In this document: in pieces, positions 20,122 to 35,100 of the stretch
Position numbering within the stretch: the first letter of the stretch is position 1
How the letters are laid out: each line of letters begins with the position of its first letter
NCBI GenBank assembly: GCA_947561715.1
Contig: OX387202.1
Coordinates: 620,001 to 684,000, forward strand
From: Ascidia mentula
Taxonomy: Eukaryota; Chordata; Ascidiacea; Phlebobranchia; Ascidiidae
Length of the DNA stretch: 64,000 nucleotides
Direction: 5' to 3'
The notes under the pieces: model-generated
Database searches by the model: none
Told to the model about the DNA's origin: nothing
Seen by the model: only the letters and a program-made list of their open reading frames with translations
Translations under genes and position numbers: made by a program

Positions 20122-23100
20122 TTATGAGTAGATAGTGATGACCTCACGACCACCACCCCGAACCATTAGGACTCGATCCAAACCTTCTGTTAGAACTTCA
20201 AGAAATTCGATGTCTGTTCAAACGTAAAAGTTAAGGAAAATATTTCCAGGTAATTCGAGTTTTCTTGGAGCTAAAAATTTACGTAAACATTTGAATATTT
20301 GAAGTTTTTTAAGAAATGATTACAAAAACACAGGTTGTCAACAATAGAATTTCCATGAATAAATTAAACATTTACAACATTCTTGCTGCTCGTATTCAAG
20401 CATGTTCCAGAATTAAAAATAACTAAATGTAGCTGACAATTGTGTGATAATGGAAAGGATACAATTTGCTTCTCTTGCTTGATTTGTTCCTTTCGGTGGA
20501 CCCGGAAGGTTAAGGATAACCAACTTCGCCTCATGGGATTTATTGACGATTACTTCGTTAAGTTTTACGGCGGTGTGCATTCGACGGACATTCGTGGATT
20601 CTCTGCAGAGGAAACAGAGTCGGTTGTGATTCGGAAACCCAGTCAGATTCATGGCCAATCAACATGTGTCAGATTGTAATCAAAAACGCCAATAAGTGAT
20701 ACAGACAATAAAAGGGGGCAATGCAAATTTAAACAAGAAAGCCAAAGTTGATATGCTGCTATACATTATGTGCAAATGTTTCGAACACGACTGCATCCAT
20801 CATCCGTGCAATTTGCACATCTAGCAACATAGTAGCTTTGGTTTTCTTGCTTAAATTAATCAACTTCAAGTATTTTGCACCTATGAATTTATAAATTATA
20901 TACAAATCGCAATATACCAACCCATGACGTAATAATATCCATTGACCACGACGATAATTTTGGGTTTATAAAATATGACCACTAGGGTCGCTGTTTTCTA
21001 CGTTTCAACAAAACATGCAGGAACCTCTTCGACTTCGGTTAATTTCAGGGATATATTTTTTACCATAATATATTTTATTGTAATGACAACAGTGTTGTTC
21101 ACGAACACCCATTGTTTAAATGATGGAACCTTTTCTTCACCAAATCACGAATAAATTTATTTTTCACCAAATCACGAATTAGTGAAACTCACGGGACGAT
21201 GTTGAGAAGATTTCCGAATCCTCTTCTTCCACCTCTCTTCTTCTGATCTTCCGGTCCATCAACCTCCTCCTCAGCCTCCAGCTCCTCCTGCATCTCCGCT
21301 CTCTTTTGCATCAACTTCCCAGGAGTCCAAGTCATCTGTACAGCCTCGGAGTTGCTACCGTATGATAGATCAGCAGCAACTTCTGATGTTCCTTTGCTCT
21401 CCTGTCTGCTCAGCTGGTGCTTCCCCATCACACTCGTGATCTGACCGGGTCACATAGAAATCGTAAATATATGAGCATAGAAATCATACATTACCAGGTT
21501 ATTTCCCATGATTTTAGGTTTCTTAAAACTTAAAAGCAAATGAAATCATTTAACAATTGTGACAAACAGTGAAATAAAATGAATTCTCTACAGAACAATG
21601 ATTTGTGACGTAACAAAAACAACGAAATGCGAGGAAGGCATGAAAATGTTTGTGTGGAAATTAAAACTTTTTGTCTGGTTTCAAACTCAAAATGTTCGAA
21701 AATAATTTTAAATGAAGTTGAACAGAAAATAATTTCAAAACTTAAACGCAAAAATCCCAGAACCTTCTTTCTGAAAACTAAATAAAATCAAACAAGACAA
21801 ACAAGCAAGCACACAATGACGTCAAACACTGGTGACGAAGTTGTGACGTCACATCACATGATGATACCTCCGTATTATTTTCGGAAAATTCGGGTTCGGG
21901 GGCTTCCCCGTTTCGCGTGGGGTTCTTCGTGGGAGTTCGAAAGCGGACGCTTCTCGAACGTTCGATAACTTGACCCACCTTGCATTGTTACGTCATAATG
22001 TTATGAAATTGCGGCTAATATTTTACAGAAAAGTCTTTTGTTAAAGTAAAAGATCGTAGGAGGATGTTTTCGTAGTAAATATTTGATCAAATTCATGCTA
22101 ATGTTACTTGGATGGGTCAAAAATAACAGTAAACCTCCACATTCTTCCACATAACAATATTGAAAACTTCCATACAATAAAGCTCGGTAACTCATGTTAT
22201 AACTGAGTTGTGTAGGAACAAATGCATTTAGTTTCAACCACATGCTCTTATGCACATCCATCCCAGTAATATATTAAGACATGTCACCTCTCTTTCTGAC
22301 TCCTTCTTGCTTAAGTTTAGATGTTGTAAAATTTGGGTTCGTTGTTCCATCATCAGGGTTCGTTCGTAAGTGTAAGCCGAGATATCGGAGTTTTGCTGCG
22401 ATAACCACAAAAGTTAGGTACAACAAACAAACTGAGATATCGGAGTTTTGCTGCGATAACCACAAAAGTTAGGTACAACAAACAAACTGAGATATCGGAG
22501 TTTTGCTGCGATAACCACAAAAGTTAGGTACAACAAACAAACTGAGATATCGGAGTTTTGCTGCGATAACTACAAAAGTTAGGTACAACAAACAAACTGA
22601 GATATCGGAGTTTTGCTGCGATAACCACAAAACTTAGGTACAACAAATAAATTTTGCGAGCAAATTTACTTCCATCAAAAAACAAAATCTTGAAACTTAT
22701 CAACGTTTGTTTGCTTTTGGGCAAAAATTTGGTTTAAAATACAAAGTTACAAATTTGAATGATTTTTTAAATTGGTTCAAATTTTTGTGACGAATCTTCA
22801 GCGAAAGCTGGAAGAGGATTTGTGAAGGGGAATTACCATTTCAATAACTTCAATTTCAGCATCGATTCGAAGGTGGTAGAGGAATGTAGCGAGATCTTTC
22901 TTCATCTGAATGCTGTTATCTTCCAGTTGGGCAACGGTAAATATGCGGGTTTTGCAATGTTTCCAAACCTGAGATATCAAATGATTAGAAACAATTTGTT
23001 GCTTTGGATAAAGTTGAAATGAACGCTTTATCAATATTTATTCCAGTTCAACAGATTTTTATGCCTTGATAACAATTTAACTTCTTATTTTATTGATGCT

Positions 23101-26100
23101 GAATTCCAGTTAATTGAGAATTACATGGGTTATAATTCCTTATTAATCACAAAGAAAGAGAATGTAATTTGGGTTAAACCTGGATCGCAACGAAGCTCTC
23201 CAATCTTCAGCTAATTTTCACCTAAGGTATTTCGTGGAGGTTTTAACATTTGAAACAAACAACAAATTTGGAACAGAAAATTTTTGTCGGGACCAAAAAC
23301 TAGAGAATGAATCGGTATTGGGTAATCCCCACCTTGTGTTGACGTAGTAGGAATGGTAGAAGCATCAACATTCCACCGTCGTGGACGACCCACCATACGT
23401 CTATTGTCCCATGCTCAATCTTATCGTTTCGCTCGGGAAAATTCATTACGTTCTTCGGGACCAGAATCGCGTTGTGTGAAGAAGACGCAGCTCGCACGCC
23501 ATCTGGTGGAAATAATTAGTAGTTTATATTATCGGTAGGTGGCGATAATGTTGTACAACTAGCGAATAATCAACCATGCCCGCAAGTGATCTTGTTGCGA
23601 GATATTTTGTAAAAAAAAAACAGTTTAAAGACGAAATATATTTTTCTGTCGTAAAACATTTGAAGAGCTTTCTGCCAGATTGAAGTTTTCAGTTTTTAAT
23701 GTGTTCAGTTTTTTTTAACAACTACAGATACGATAATCTATCGACAGCCATCGGTGTGGCTTCGTTCACCGATCCAGTAAAGTTTGTAGTATTTTATTCA
23801 TTAAATAATAAAATTACTTTTTTTTCGGTTTTAACTGCTTTTTGGAGCAACTTTAAACAAACTGGACTTGAAACAATTTAAATCTGGGGTCAAAAACTCC
23901 ACAAAAAACTCACCTAAAAAAACTTTGTAGGAACTGGGGTCGGTAGTTTTACGCCACCCGTAGGGCCACCCGATCATGACGGTATTATGACGTAACCCAC
24001 CCAGACCGGAAGTCTGGATGAGGGATCGGATTCCTTGTGAAACATCTTCGGATATCAGGACTTGTTCAAACCCCTTCACCTTGTGGCTTTCCATGGCTTT
24101 CTTCAATTCCTTGTATCAAAATTAGGAATTTAAATCACAACATTCCGGCTGTTGGAATATTCGGGGTTTATTTAAAAACAAACATTTGTCATCTGAATAA
24201 AAAAACAACAATTCTGATGTTTGAAATGTCAACTGCTGCTGAGATCGGTCCAAGACACGGAAACTGCCATGACTGGAAATATTGCAAGCTAACTCTACAC
24301 AATGGGGTTAAGTTGTAACTCCTGACCAAATATTCGTTAAATCCACAACATAACGAACTGAAGAAGCCACCTCCTAACACTGAGCGATGACAAACCTGTT
24401 CGGCCGCCTGTGCTTCTGGGTATCTCTCTAGGTAATTCCCCTTCATTACGGAACTGACGATAGTGAGACCTTTTCCTGCTTTAAGTTGTTGAGCGAACGC
24501 AAGGACTTGAGGGTGAACAGGTTGGAGATTCTCATCCAGTTTGAGGAACACCAGAAGTTGAGGTCTAAGTTGACAACAAGTTTATCCGATGGAAATAAAG
24601 GAAGTGGTTTGAAACGTTCAACATAGAAATAATAATGCTCATAACATGCACTGTTCGATGTATTAGTTGATACCGATGACGAACGCAAGGTTCACCAACG
24701 TATAATACCTGGGTAAGTAACAGATTTTTACAAGAGCTGGTTTAAGATCTCAACAAAAAAAAGTGAACAATGACCCATTGTCGACGTAACATACCAGTGA
24801 TTTGAAATAATACAGGAGCAGGCAGATCTTTACCAAATATATACCTCCAGTTCTTTGTGTGTGGAGGACGGTCTTCGAGCCTTAACAGAGCGTATCTGGC
24901 TGTGGTAAGTTGGAGACCTCTCAACCCATCTCCCCATTCCTTCTCGGCTCTACAATAATACGATGGTTTCACACACTTCGCACTGCATTAATTCACATTT
25001 AGCTTCAATCTCAACAATCTATATGAAAAGCAATTACATGAGTTAATGAAGCCTAGCAGATAAATATACAAGATTTTTTTGTCAGCTGATGAATGTGACG
25101 TCACATCCACGTACAAATGCGACGAAGTCTTACCCGCAGTATTCGATGTATTTGTAGATACCGGCAGCAAGCGCCAGTGCTACCAACGCATAATACCAGC
25201 TGGATATGAACATGAGGGTAATGCACAGCAACATCCCAATAAACGACAAAATCCTACAAAGGAATCAAGAACTAAAATGTGACAAAATGAAACGAGGTTA
25301 AGATGGCAGAATTCAGACAAATTTACCTCGGCAGGAATTTAATTATTATCTGAACTTCAAATGCATCCCAGATTTGTTAATAATAAGTTTTGCCATTAAA
25401 AGCATTCAAATCCCACCCTGATCACAGGGGAATATTCAATGTTTACGTTCGGAACCTCGTATGTGGGACATGAGCAACATCCACGGGATGTCAACATATA
25501 TTAACATACATTCCCAATGCGTGGATTGCTGCGTGAGATGTGTAAAAGAAATAATCTTAACTTACCAGTGGTAGTATTTAAAGCGTGGCCTCCAACTCGG
25601 CGTGTCCAGTAGTGTTTGCAATGCACAAGCCAAGTTCACGAACATGTAACACATCAAGAAGAACCTGAAAGTAACATCAGATAACGGGTGTTAAATTACA
25701 CGTAAGCTGTCAGCGCCGAAGAAACCTTTACATTCAAATTATATTCAAAGAAAGTTACACAAGAAATATTACAAACAGTAAAATTACATTGTGATGATCG
25801 GAGCAACAATATCAAGATCAGCGATGAGAACGCCCACTAGTGATATGAGGACTGTGAGTAGAAGTGCCCACGTGGGGTCGCCGTTTGCTTTGCTGCGTCC
25901 AAATACCTGGAACCAAAGGTTGATATTCAAAGAAGAGCTACGGTATGGTGACAGCATATATCCTTCCTTAATCTTATACCAAATAAGTTTACTGGATGTG
26001 AAGATGTGACGTTTGAGTGACGTCGAATTATGGCGGATTCTCATTGGCCGGACAATGATTTTTTGGGCTACGTGGTTTCCATAGTTTTAACCCAATTTTA

Positions 26101-29100
26101 GCCGACAATAATCGGTTCCACAAACCTTCAGGAAGGGAATGATGTTGTCTTTGGCGATTGCCTGCAGCAACCTTGGAGCTCCGGTGAGTGATTGTAGACC
26201 TGCACCGATTGTGGAGAGGAATGCCCCGATAAGAACGACCCATTTGTTCGGCCAAGCTAACTTCGCCACAATCAACTCTTTCCCTATACTTTCACCGAAC
26301 CTGCGAGGGAACGCATTAATCGGATGAGAGGAAGCATTAGAAAATGCAAACTTAAATTGAAAATTGTGTGCAGACAGATGGCCACTGTTTCGACCTTAGA
26401 TTAATATTGTTTTACAATGATTGTTATTTTCAGTTGTTTGCTTTTGAATTATTTTAAGCGGAAATTTTCTTACTTGTCTCTGAGCAGAGCTCCTTCCACG
26501 CACAAACCAAAGAATACAACGGATGAGAGGTCTGAAATAAACAGGATAACGTTCGTAACTTTACACTCTCCGTATTCGAGTTGGAATTATGCAGGTTAAC
26601 AAGGTCAGGGATTCTTTTCAACGAAATATTACAAAAAATATGCTTTCAAATAAACTTGGGTGGATATTGGTAGCAAGGTTAAATGTAATAGACAGAGGAC
26701 AGATTTCAATCAAGAAACACAAGTAAAAACCGATGGAAACAAATCACACAGAAAACCTTCAGATAAGGAACCAAGCTGAGGTACCAGGTGGTTTACAAAC
26801 ATATTGTTTAAATGATAACGTGATAAACTGTGCTGTAAAGTTCGTTTCACATTCAAACACATCTGAACACGTTCTGTGTTTCTGGGATGAACGTCACCCT
26901 CATTATTTCGCACACAATCTATGAAACTTACATATAAACGCTGTGGTCAAGACTGCCCCGATTGTCCCTCTAGGAATGGAACGTTGAGCATCCTTCAAAT
27001 CACCTGATCTGTTAGAACCGGCCATGATACCTGCATAGAAATCATAATATAATTTATGTGATCACCATCAATATGGTAAGGATGACGTAATGCTTGTGCA
27101 GTTTCTTAAGTCCAACCAACGCAGATTTTACACAAAACTTCAATTGACCGAATCGAGCGTCGGGCTATCTTCAATTACCCAACAAAGGTCTCCCGGCAAC
27201 CACACCCCAATGTCGACAGCGCCAATTTGGAGGCGTGACGTCACTATTCGTGATAGCTATAAATAGATTGTGACGTATACAGTAACATGTAGTGTAGGCG
27301 AAACCACAAAGTGCTGTGGGTTGTGACGTATGAATATTTTGGGGATTACATTTCATCGCAAGACGACACCACAAATATAATAATTTCAAAGACAAACACA
27401 ACAACAACATGTTTAAAGTGGTTGCCATGACTACAACTACTCGTCACCTGTCACTGATGGGAAGAAGATGGCGAGCAAAACTGTGAACGACGTTGCCATG
27501 TCCGCTGTGAGCCACGTGGCAGGTGGTAAACCGGGAGGTTGGGTGTCATCTGCTATAACGGACTGTAGTGCGGAGGAGGTGATTGGTTCCCCTTGTGACA
27601 TGTAGTGACCTGGGATGCCATTGTCTGCAAAGTATGACACATGTCAAATATCTGCAGGTTTCATTTAAAACCAAATCAATCACAATTTCCACGTTTCAAC
27701 TTAAAGCTTGAGACAGAGTCGTTAAGCTTCGACGAACATTGGTGACAAAACCAAATACCTTGGTGGACGTTACTTCCCAGCCCTGGTATTCCGACCAACG
27801 ACGACACAGCGTTAGCCTCGTAATAAAGGTTGCAGGTTCGGTTCGATCCAGTTCCTGATGCATTGAACTGATTGCAATAAGCTTCATCAAGCTTGGTCGG
27901 AATCTGAAGTTGCATTAGTTCGATTAAAACAAGATGTAGCGAACGTTAGTCGCAGATTCACGGAATTTATTCCGTCAAAAACATTTGAAACCACAGTTCA
28001 CGTGCTTATGGTTTGTCACTTGACAGTTGCTTAGCAACAAACTCGTGATAGGCGTTGACCAATAGCCTCCGGACAAACAGAGTTAGTTGAATAAAACGTT
28101 TGTAAATGCGAGCAAAAATTAATTCCTGTAAAACTACTAAAAATTACAACTGACTCATTTATAACTAGGAAAATTACGCTCCGTGCAGTATTTCGTCTTC
28201 TGTTGCGCAACACTTTGTGACGTCACAGCGCTCTACTGTTACGATAAATACGCACCATCTTGAAAGTGTCATTTCCCAAACTTTTGTTCAACATTTTGCT
28301 GCAAACTCCGTCCTCCAACTTCACCAAGCGATTCCCAACGAAACACAATCTACAATACATTGTTACGTCACGAAGGTGGAATTGTGACAACACGGAATGC
28401 GGAAGTAACACGGTTAATGCAGTGAAAGTACTTTCGGAGACAATCATCATACAACAATATTACTGAAAGTATTTTTCCAGTGAACGACATTAAGTTGATG
28501 AATTGTTATGCAGGCAATATATCTACCACTAAGATTATGAAAGGAATAATAGATTATTGTTGGTCTCACGTGTCTGTGGGTTGGCTGACGGCGGAAGCGA
28601 TCACACCAGCGTATATTGAAACGATTGAGATGACGACGCAAGCCAGGAATAAGGAAGCAAACTTGTTGACGTATTTCACACCGACGAATACGAGGAGAGA
28701 CATGACAACTAGGAAACAAGTTCCATACACTCTGTAGTTGTTGAACATCGCTCCTGGGTCATCAATGTCACCGAATGCTTTAATCGCAGCACCACGTGCT
28801 ATGTATTTCTGCGTCACAATGCACGGTTATTGAGTCACAAACAGCCAGTATCACTAATTTATGTTCTTACCAGCTTTAAGAAAGAAAGTACTGTATTTTA
28901 AAAACCAGGCAGTTAGATGGCAGTGAACGCCACACGATTAACGTTATGTAGTAATGAGTGGTCGATCAAACCCACATCAAACAGAGGATTTAAGAAAGTC
29001 CGTTATGATGTGTGTGTGAACACGTTGCGCTCATCCGACAATCTCGTAAGCGGATGAAATGATTCTAGTTCAGCAATTTTCGGTCAAAGCATGGGAGGCG

Positions 29101-32100
29101 GCAAGGTTACATCACAGTGAAATATATTTTGTGTTTAAATTCAATAAATATTTAGCAACGAATTCTGTGGATTCTTGTTGCTGGAAGTAAGTTCACGCCC
29201 TGACACAAATCCTAATAAGATTAGACTGGATTTCATCAGAATACATGTCGGTCACGGAAAAGGGGATTACCCACTTAAAGCAGGTCATGTGCATTCGAAG
29301 ACAGGAAACGAATAATTGTCAAACTTCGCGATCCAATCCCGAGCGACCTCAAAAAGTAATCACTAACCCGAAATTTGGGAGGTTTTAATTAACGCTGGCT
29401 CACAGCTTGTTACGTAACAAACAGAGGCATTGTGATGTAATTGAAAGGGTGACAAGCTGCGGCGTTGTTCCTAATTGATTATCGATCCAAGTCATGTGTC
29501 AAGAACCTTCACATTCTCAAGGTCACGAAACAATGATGCATTATTACGTCACAAATAACGTGTTCACGCGGGCAGACAACAAACAATTCCGTTTTTAGGC
29601 CTGATTTTACATTCAATTACCAGAAAATTCAACTCAGAAATTTCGTTTCTGAAACTGCTTTAAATTATTTACAGCAAACACATTTTTACATATATATTTT
29701 ATACCAGTTCTGAATTGCATTGAAAGCAAATTAAGGAGGATTAACTAACTGTGATAATTCAGCCAACCTCATGCATTCATATATTTTCACAAAATCACTT
29801 ACCAAAAGAATTTCAACTGCTCCAAGAATATACATGGAGGAAGCAAACGTGGTTCCAAGATAGAATAAGACTCCCACTGCCCCCCCAAATTCTGGGCCTA
29901 GAGCCCGGGATATCATAAAGTACGACCCCCCTGCCGGGACCACCCCATTCGTTGCTATGGCGCTCATGGATATCGACGTTAAAAGAGTCTGTGAAGGAAT
30001 TGAAAATTGTCTGGTAATTCTCAATGAAATCATCAAGTTAATTTGTGGTTTTCTGGTTAATATTGATCAACAAATATTGACTTCAAAGTAACACAGAAGC
30101 TAGTCCAGTTCAGTGCAGCTACGACGAGGCCCTATTGGCCCAAACAGTGGCCATCCCTCCACAGTCTAAACATTATGATTGGCCTCTTTTGCTGCTATAT
30201 GATCACAAATATTAATTTACCGTGCAGCAACACAACAAGACGATGAAAAACGACTGCAATATTCCCGCTAACCCCACAATCCAGGTGAGTCGAACAAAGA
30301 GAATCACCCCGAGGATGTTTTGCACGCACGGGAGATAAACTCCCATTATCGTGCTCATCTTAAAAACCTATCACAAAAAAATATTGAAAAAACTACAAAA
30401 TATTAAATTAACGCAGGATCAAAAACCTCCCGTTGCTTCCCTTTTCCTTCCTCAGCATTTTCATGTTCTTTTGCACCTTGAGAAAGGTTGGTGTAGTTTG
30501 CCAACGCTCCGAGAAGAGTTGCCACACGGGGACGCTCCTGCATCTCATCCTAAATTAAAAAGTTTTAACTGACGTTTCCAAAAACTTAACATAGGATTTA
30601 CCTCGTATAAAGCAAAATGTCCGGTGCCTTCATTCCCTGCTTCAGGGTCGACCAACACCGACTTCTTCTTTCCATTATCTGTAAATAAATTTCCAAATAT
30701 ATTTTCAAAAAAGTACATCCACCTAACAACAAGCATTTTCCAGACATGACATCATAGCATAATGAGATGTAAAAATATAAATCCAAACAATGGACACTTA
30801 TTTCCATGTAAAGACCTCTTTATAAAATGTTGCAAACAGAATAATCCTCCGAACAAGAAATATTTATTTTGTTTCTACCAGAAACAGAAAACAAAATTGC
30901 AAAAAAAATGTGAGAGCACAAAATATTCCTTTAGGAGCTTTTTAGTTTTGTTTCATTTGTGAACAAGACATTTTTTCAGGAAAAAATGGTCAAACAAGAG
31001 CACAAAATAATTCCATTATAAGCTGTATTTTTCACAACAATTTAATTTATCAAGTAAGAATTTCACTGTGCTGACTTACACGAAAATCTTCTTGAAATCG
31101 ATTTTAATGACGACTTTCTACCAGCTACTGGTGCAGACTGCCTTCGGGAAAGTACCTCTGACCTTGACTCACTTGAATCATCTGCAAATTCCACCTTAAC
31201 TGCAGGTATTTTTCTATTGCTCTCCATTCTAATCTCGGACAACACAAACTTAATTGTTTAAACTAAATCCAAACTTTTCTAATAATCTGGCAAAATATGA
31301 TACAACTTTCTACACAAACCAGCACTTTGGTTTTAATACCTTATAGTTGTCACAAACACATTTTTCCATAATATTTCTTAGGAAATAATATAATGAAAAT
31401 TCGTAATTCAAAATAAAATAGAGAAGTAATTTCTTAAAAGCATTTGTTGAAACTTTGCCAATGAACAGAGACAACAAAGATCTGCAATCAACAAAACCAA
31501 GACTGCAAAATCTGCAATGTTCAAACTTTCAAACTCACTCCATACAAATAACTTTCCCATGGATGGGATCTGATCTATTTGGCAAGAGTCCAAACATAAC
31601 AATGCCATGCCTCCCACCACCAGCTGTTAAGAAACCCTGGTGATTTCTTCACACTTCCAACTAAACCATTTAAAACAATAGCAGAGAAGAAAAAGGTTGG
31701 AAACAAAGTGGAGATTGTTAATTAAGTGGAAGTTCCAAGATTCTTTCACTGTCTCCAGGGGATGGTAGTCTTGTTGGGCACAAATTAAAGGAGGGGCAGA
31801 TAATTTGTATTCTTGGAATATTGATTTAAACAACTTGGCAACACTTGGAAAATAGATTTCCTGGTCACCGAGGTTCAATCTGTAAGGACAGCCCACAAGG
31901 TTAGGACACGAATTGACGAAGTTTAGATAAAGTTAAGAGGAGATCTGTCAGAGGAGGTTACACAACAACATCAAGGTGTTGTAGCAAAAACAGGTAGAAA
32001 TGTTTCAGAAAAAAGGGCAGTTGATGAATAGTACGGCTCACATGCTTTTTTGTTTGTATATTAATATACTTATGGCAAAAGTCAAACATTATTTCATAAA

Positions 32101-35100
32101 CAAAAATATTTTAATAAAACCTGGCATATTGTACAACATCTAAACACACAAAGTCAAGTTACAAATGTTTGTTTAAACATTGTTTATTACAAGAAACATT
32201 ATTTCACCGATCAGAATCGCTTTTTCAGATGTCTCCCCTCTTTTCTTGACAAACGACACCGAAAACCCTGAGAAAACAGAAAAATATATTTTTAACAACT
32301 TGGTTTAGGCATTCTATGTATGGCAAGAAGATACATGGCAATTATTACTGATGTTGTGTTTATGATGTGAAAACAGATGGTGAGAACATTGTTGTTTCTG
32401 AGCAAATTAATAATATGTGAACAATATTTAATGTAAAAGGTTTAAGGTAAGTAACCCTTGTGTTTATAATTATGTAAATGTTAACTAGAATCTTATCTGT
32501 GGTGTTTTCTGAGTTATAACAAAAAAATAAACATTTTAGCAAATCTAAATAAAACTGAGTATAAATAGACTGGCCCATATTGCTATTAAAACTGTCTATT
32601 TATACTCAACATTATGAGAAAACCCGTGAGTTGTGTTCCTAAATAAAACTGTTGTGAATTTTTTAAAAGTCCACTTACTATTTCCCGAAGAACTTCCATC
32701 GGACGAGAAAACGTTTCCAGATAAATCTTCGTATCCACTTTTGGCCGAAGCAACAATGTTTCCAAAAACTTGGGAGGCCATTTCAACAGGTAAAATGTGA
32801 TATTGCACAGAATAAATAATAAAATCAGTACAGAATCAGTTCAAATCTAATGTTGCATTGTACTAAGACATCCTATTTCTGTTCAATATGCAGTTTAGTG
32901 AATAATGAATCTTTTGAAAATCAATCAGTTCAGCACCCACAGAACATCGCTACAATACTATAAAGCTTACTTGCAAGAAAAGTTAATATTTTGTTGATAC
33001 ATTTGTGTCACTGATTTGAAATCCACTAGCACTGCAGAAGTTGATGTCTAAGGTAAAAACCTGGCTACATTTTCAACTCTCCTCATTTTATCATCAGATT
33101 CAATAAAGATCCTTCATGTTACTGCAACATTCCTTGTCCAAAGAAAGCAGTTTACCAACTCATAGATTGCCAACTTTTTGTAATTTAAAACACCATAAAG
33201 TTGTTGTAACTTTGTGACAGCTGATTTAAGGTAGATTTGGTTGAATGTAACTTTTGCCAAAGAGATGAACACAACTGAATCACTTATTGTAACTAACTAT
33301 GCTCATATTAACAATGTGATTGTCTTGGAATAAAATATGAAATAAATTTTAAAAATTGTAAATAAAAAATTGCTAATAATAAGTTATAATGGATGTAAAT
33401 GTACTTGTTCTGTAAAAGTTGCATTAACACTGGAATGACAAGTTCATGGAACTGTCACAAAAATTCTTTGTCAGTGTAAACAGTATATACAGTGGTGGAG
33501 CCTAATAATTCACTTCACCATTAGTTCGACTATTGATGCCCAACATATAAATAAGCCAATGTTTACTTAACGGGTGGCAAAGTTACCACATGGAACTGTA
33601 CAAATATTTCTATAACGCTCATTACCTATATCTATTGCATGGCCACCTAGTTAGAACAGATGCCACGGCCAAAGCTAAATCTGTGTAGATACAAGAACTA
33701 TCTTTATCCACCAATTACATTTGAAATAATATGAAACAGTGGCATACAACCTAAAGATGATTCTAAAGATGACAGCATCCCAGAACAAAGTAAACATATA
33801 ATATAAATATCAAAGGGAGCTACTCAATAAACTAAACATGTTGGCTTTTAATGAAAATATTTTTACTTTTCTATGTCACTGTCAAAACAGAGAAAAGCAA
33901 CTGATCCTTTTGTTTGTTGTAAATCTAAACTCAATTATCACTAACTAACTGACACTGACACTGACACAAATTTAACCATTGATGTTAGGTGAAATTTACC
34001 TTTGCCACGTTGCCACTGTTTCTCTCTCCAACACAAATCGATCCAACCCCACACCACTTTCCGTCGATACACATTCAATTCGACACCCGAGTGTCACAGC
34101 TGTGCGCTCACCAAATCCACCTCATGTTAATGATTACATAATGACGTCATATACGGTGTGGTGACGCCGGAAAAAAAACAGCACACGCGTTAAATTTTCT
34201 GAATCACTTGCTGCTGTGACTGTAATAAGCACGGTCTGTGTACGCAGTCGATCGAGATTCAACAACACATGACTTGCCAGACTCAAGAATCGAACCACGA
34301 CCGCAAGGCGCGAAAGTAAACTCTAATATAAAAAGCAAAACATATTAATTTTAATTATCCGTTTCTCGCATTCGAAAGACACAAAGTCATTGTAAACAAT
34401 GAATTATGATGGGGAACAGAACAAATATTATATGTGCAAATTTAAAAAAGCTGTGATGTCAACCACCTCATTTCCCGCCCTGCGCTGTTTCGCTCCAACG
34501 GAATACAAGTGGAAAGAAAAGCTGCATTCAAAACCCTCGGGCTCTTTTAACCTTTAATAAACCCGCCGTGTGCAATCGAGCGCATCCCCAGCGCCAAAGG
34601 CGACTGTTATGTCACAATCCCAACAGAGAGTAGCGCGATGGGAAAATTTAAACTTAACTGTGTAGTATAAACAATCCCTGATGTGGAATTAAAAACTTTA
34701 ATTTGCTTTTGTTCAAATAAGTTACAACCATTGTTGCACTGCCTTTGTTATGTCCTAAAAGGTTATTGTTGCGTCATAAAACATCCTTTCAACTTATGGA
34801 GGCAGTCCCAACGGCCTCAGCATACTTGGCAACAGATAAACTTCATATTGGTAACAATTTCAAAAATATGTTTTCAGTAAGAACGTATTGGATTGTGTAC
34901 TGTTGTATAAATAGGAAATGAATGAGTTTAGGAAAATACCAGTTGGTAAAAGCCAAAGAACAAATGTTCCTGGAATCATCAAAACTAACTGAACAACTCA
35001 TCCACTGAAATACTTTATCATGTTTATTATGACAAATAACTCAATATACCCAACTTTGGTTGATTTTTGTTACAAACAAAAACAAAATTAGGCAATTTCA

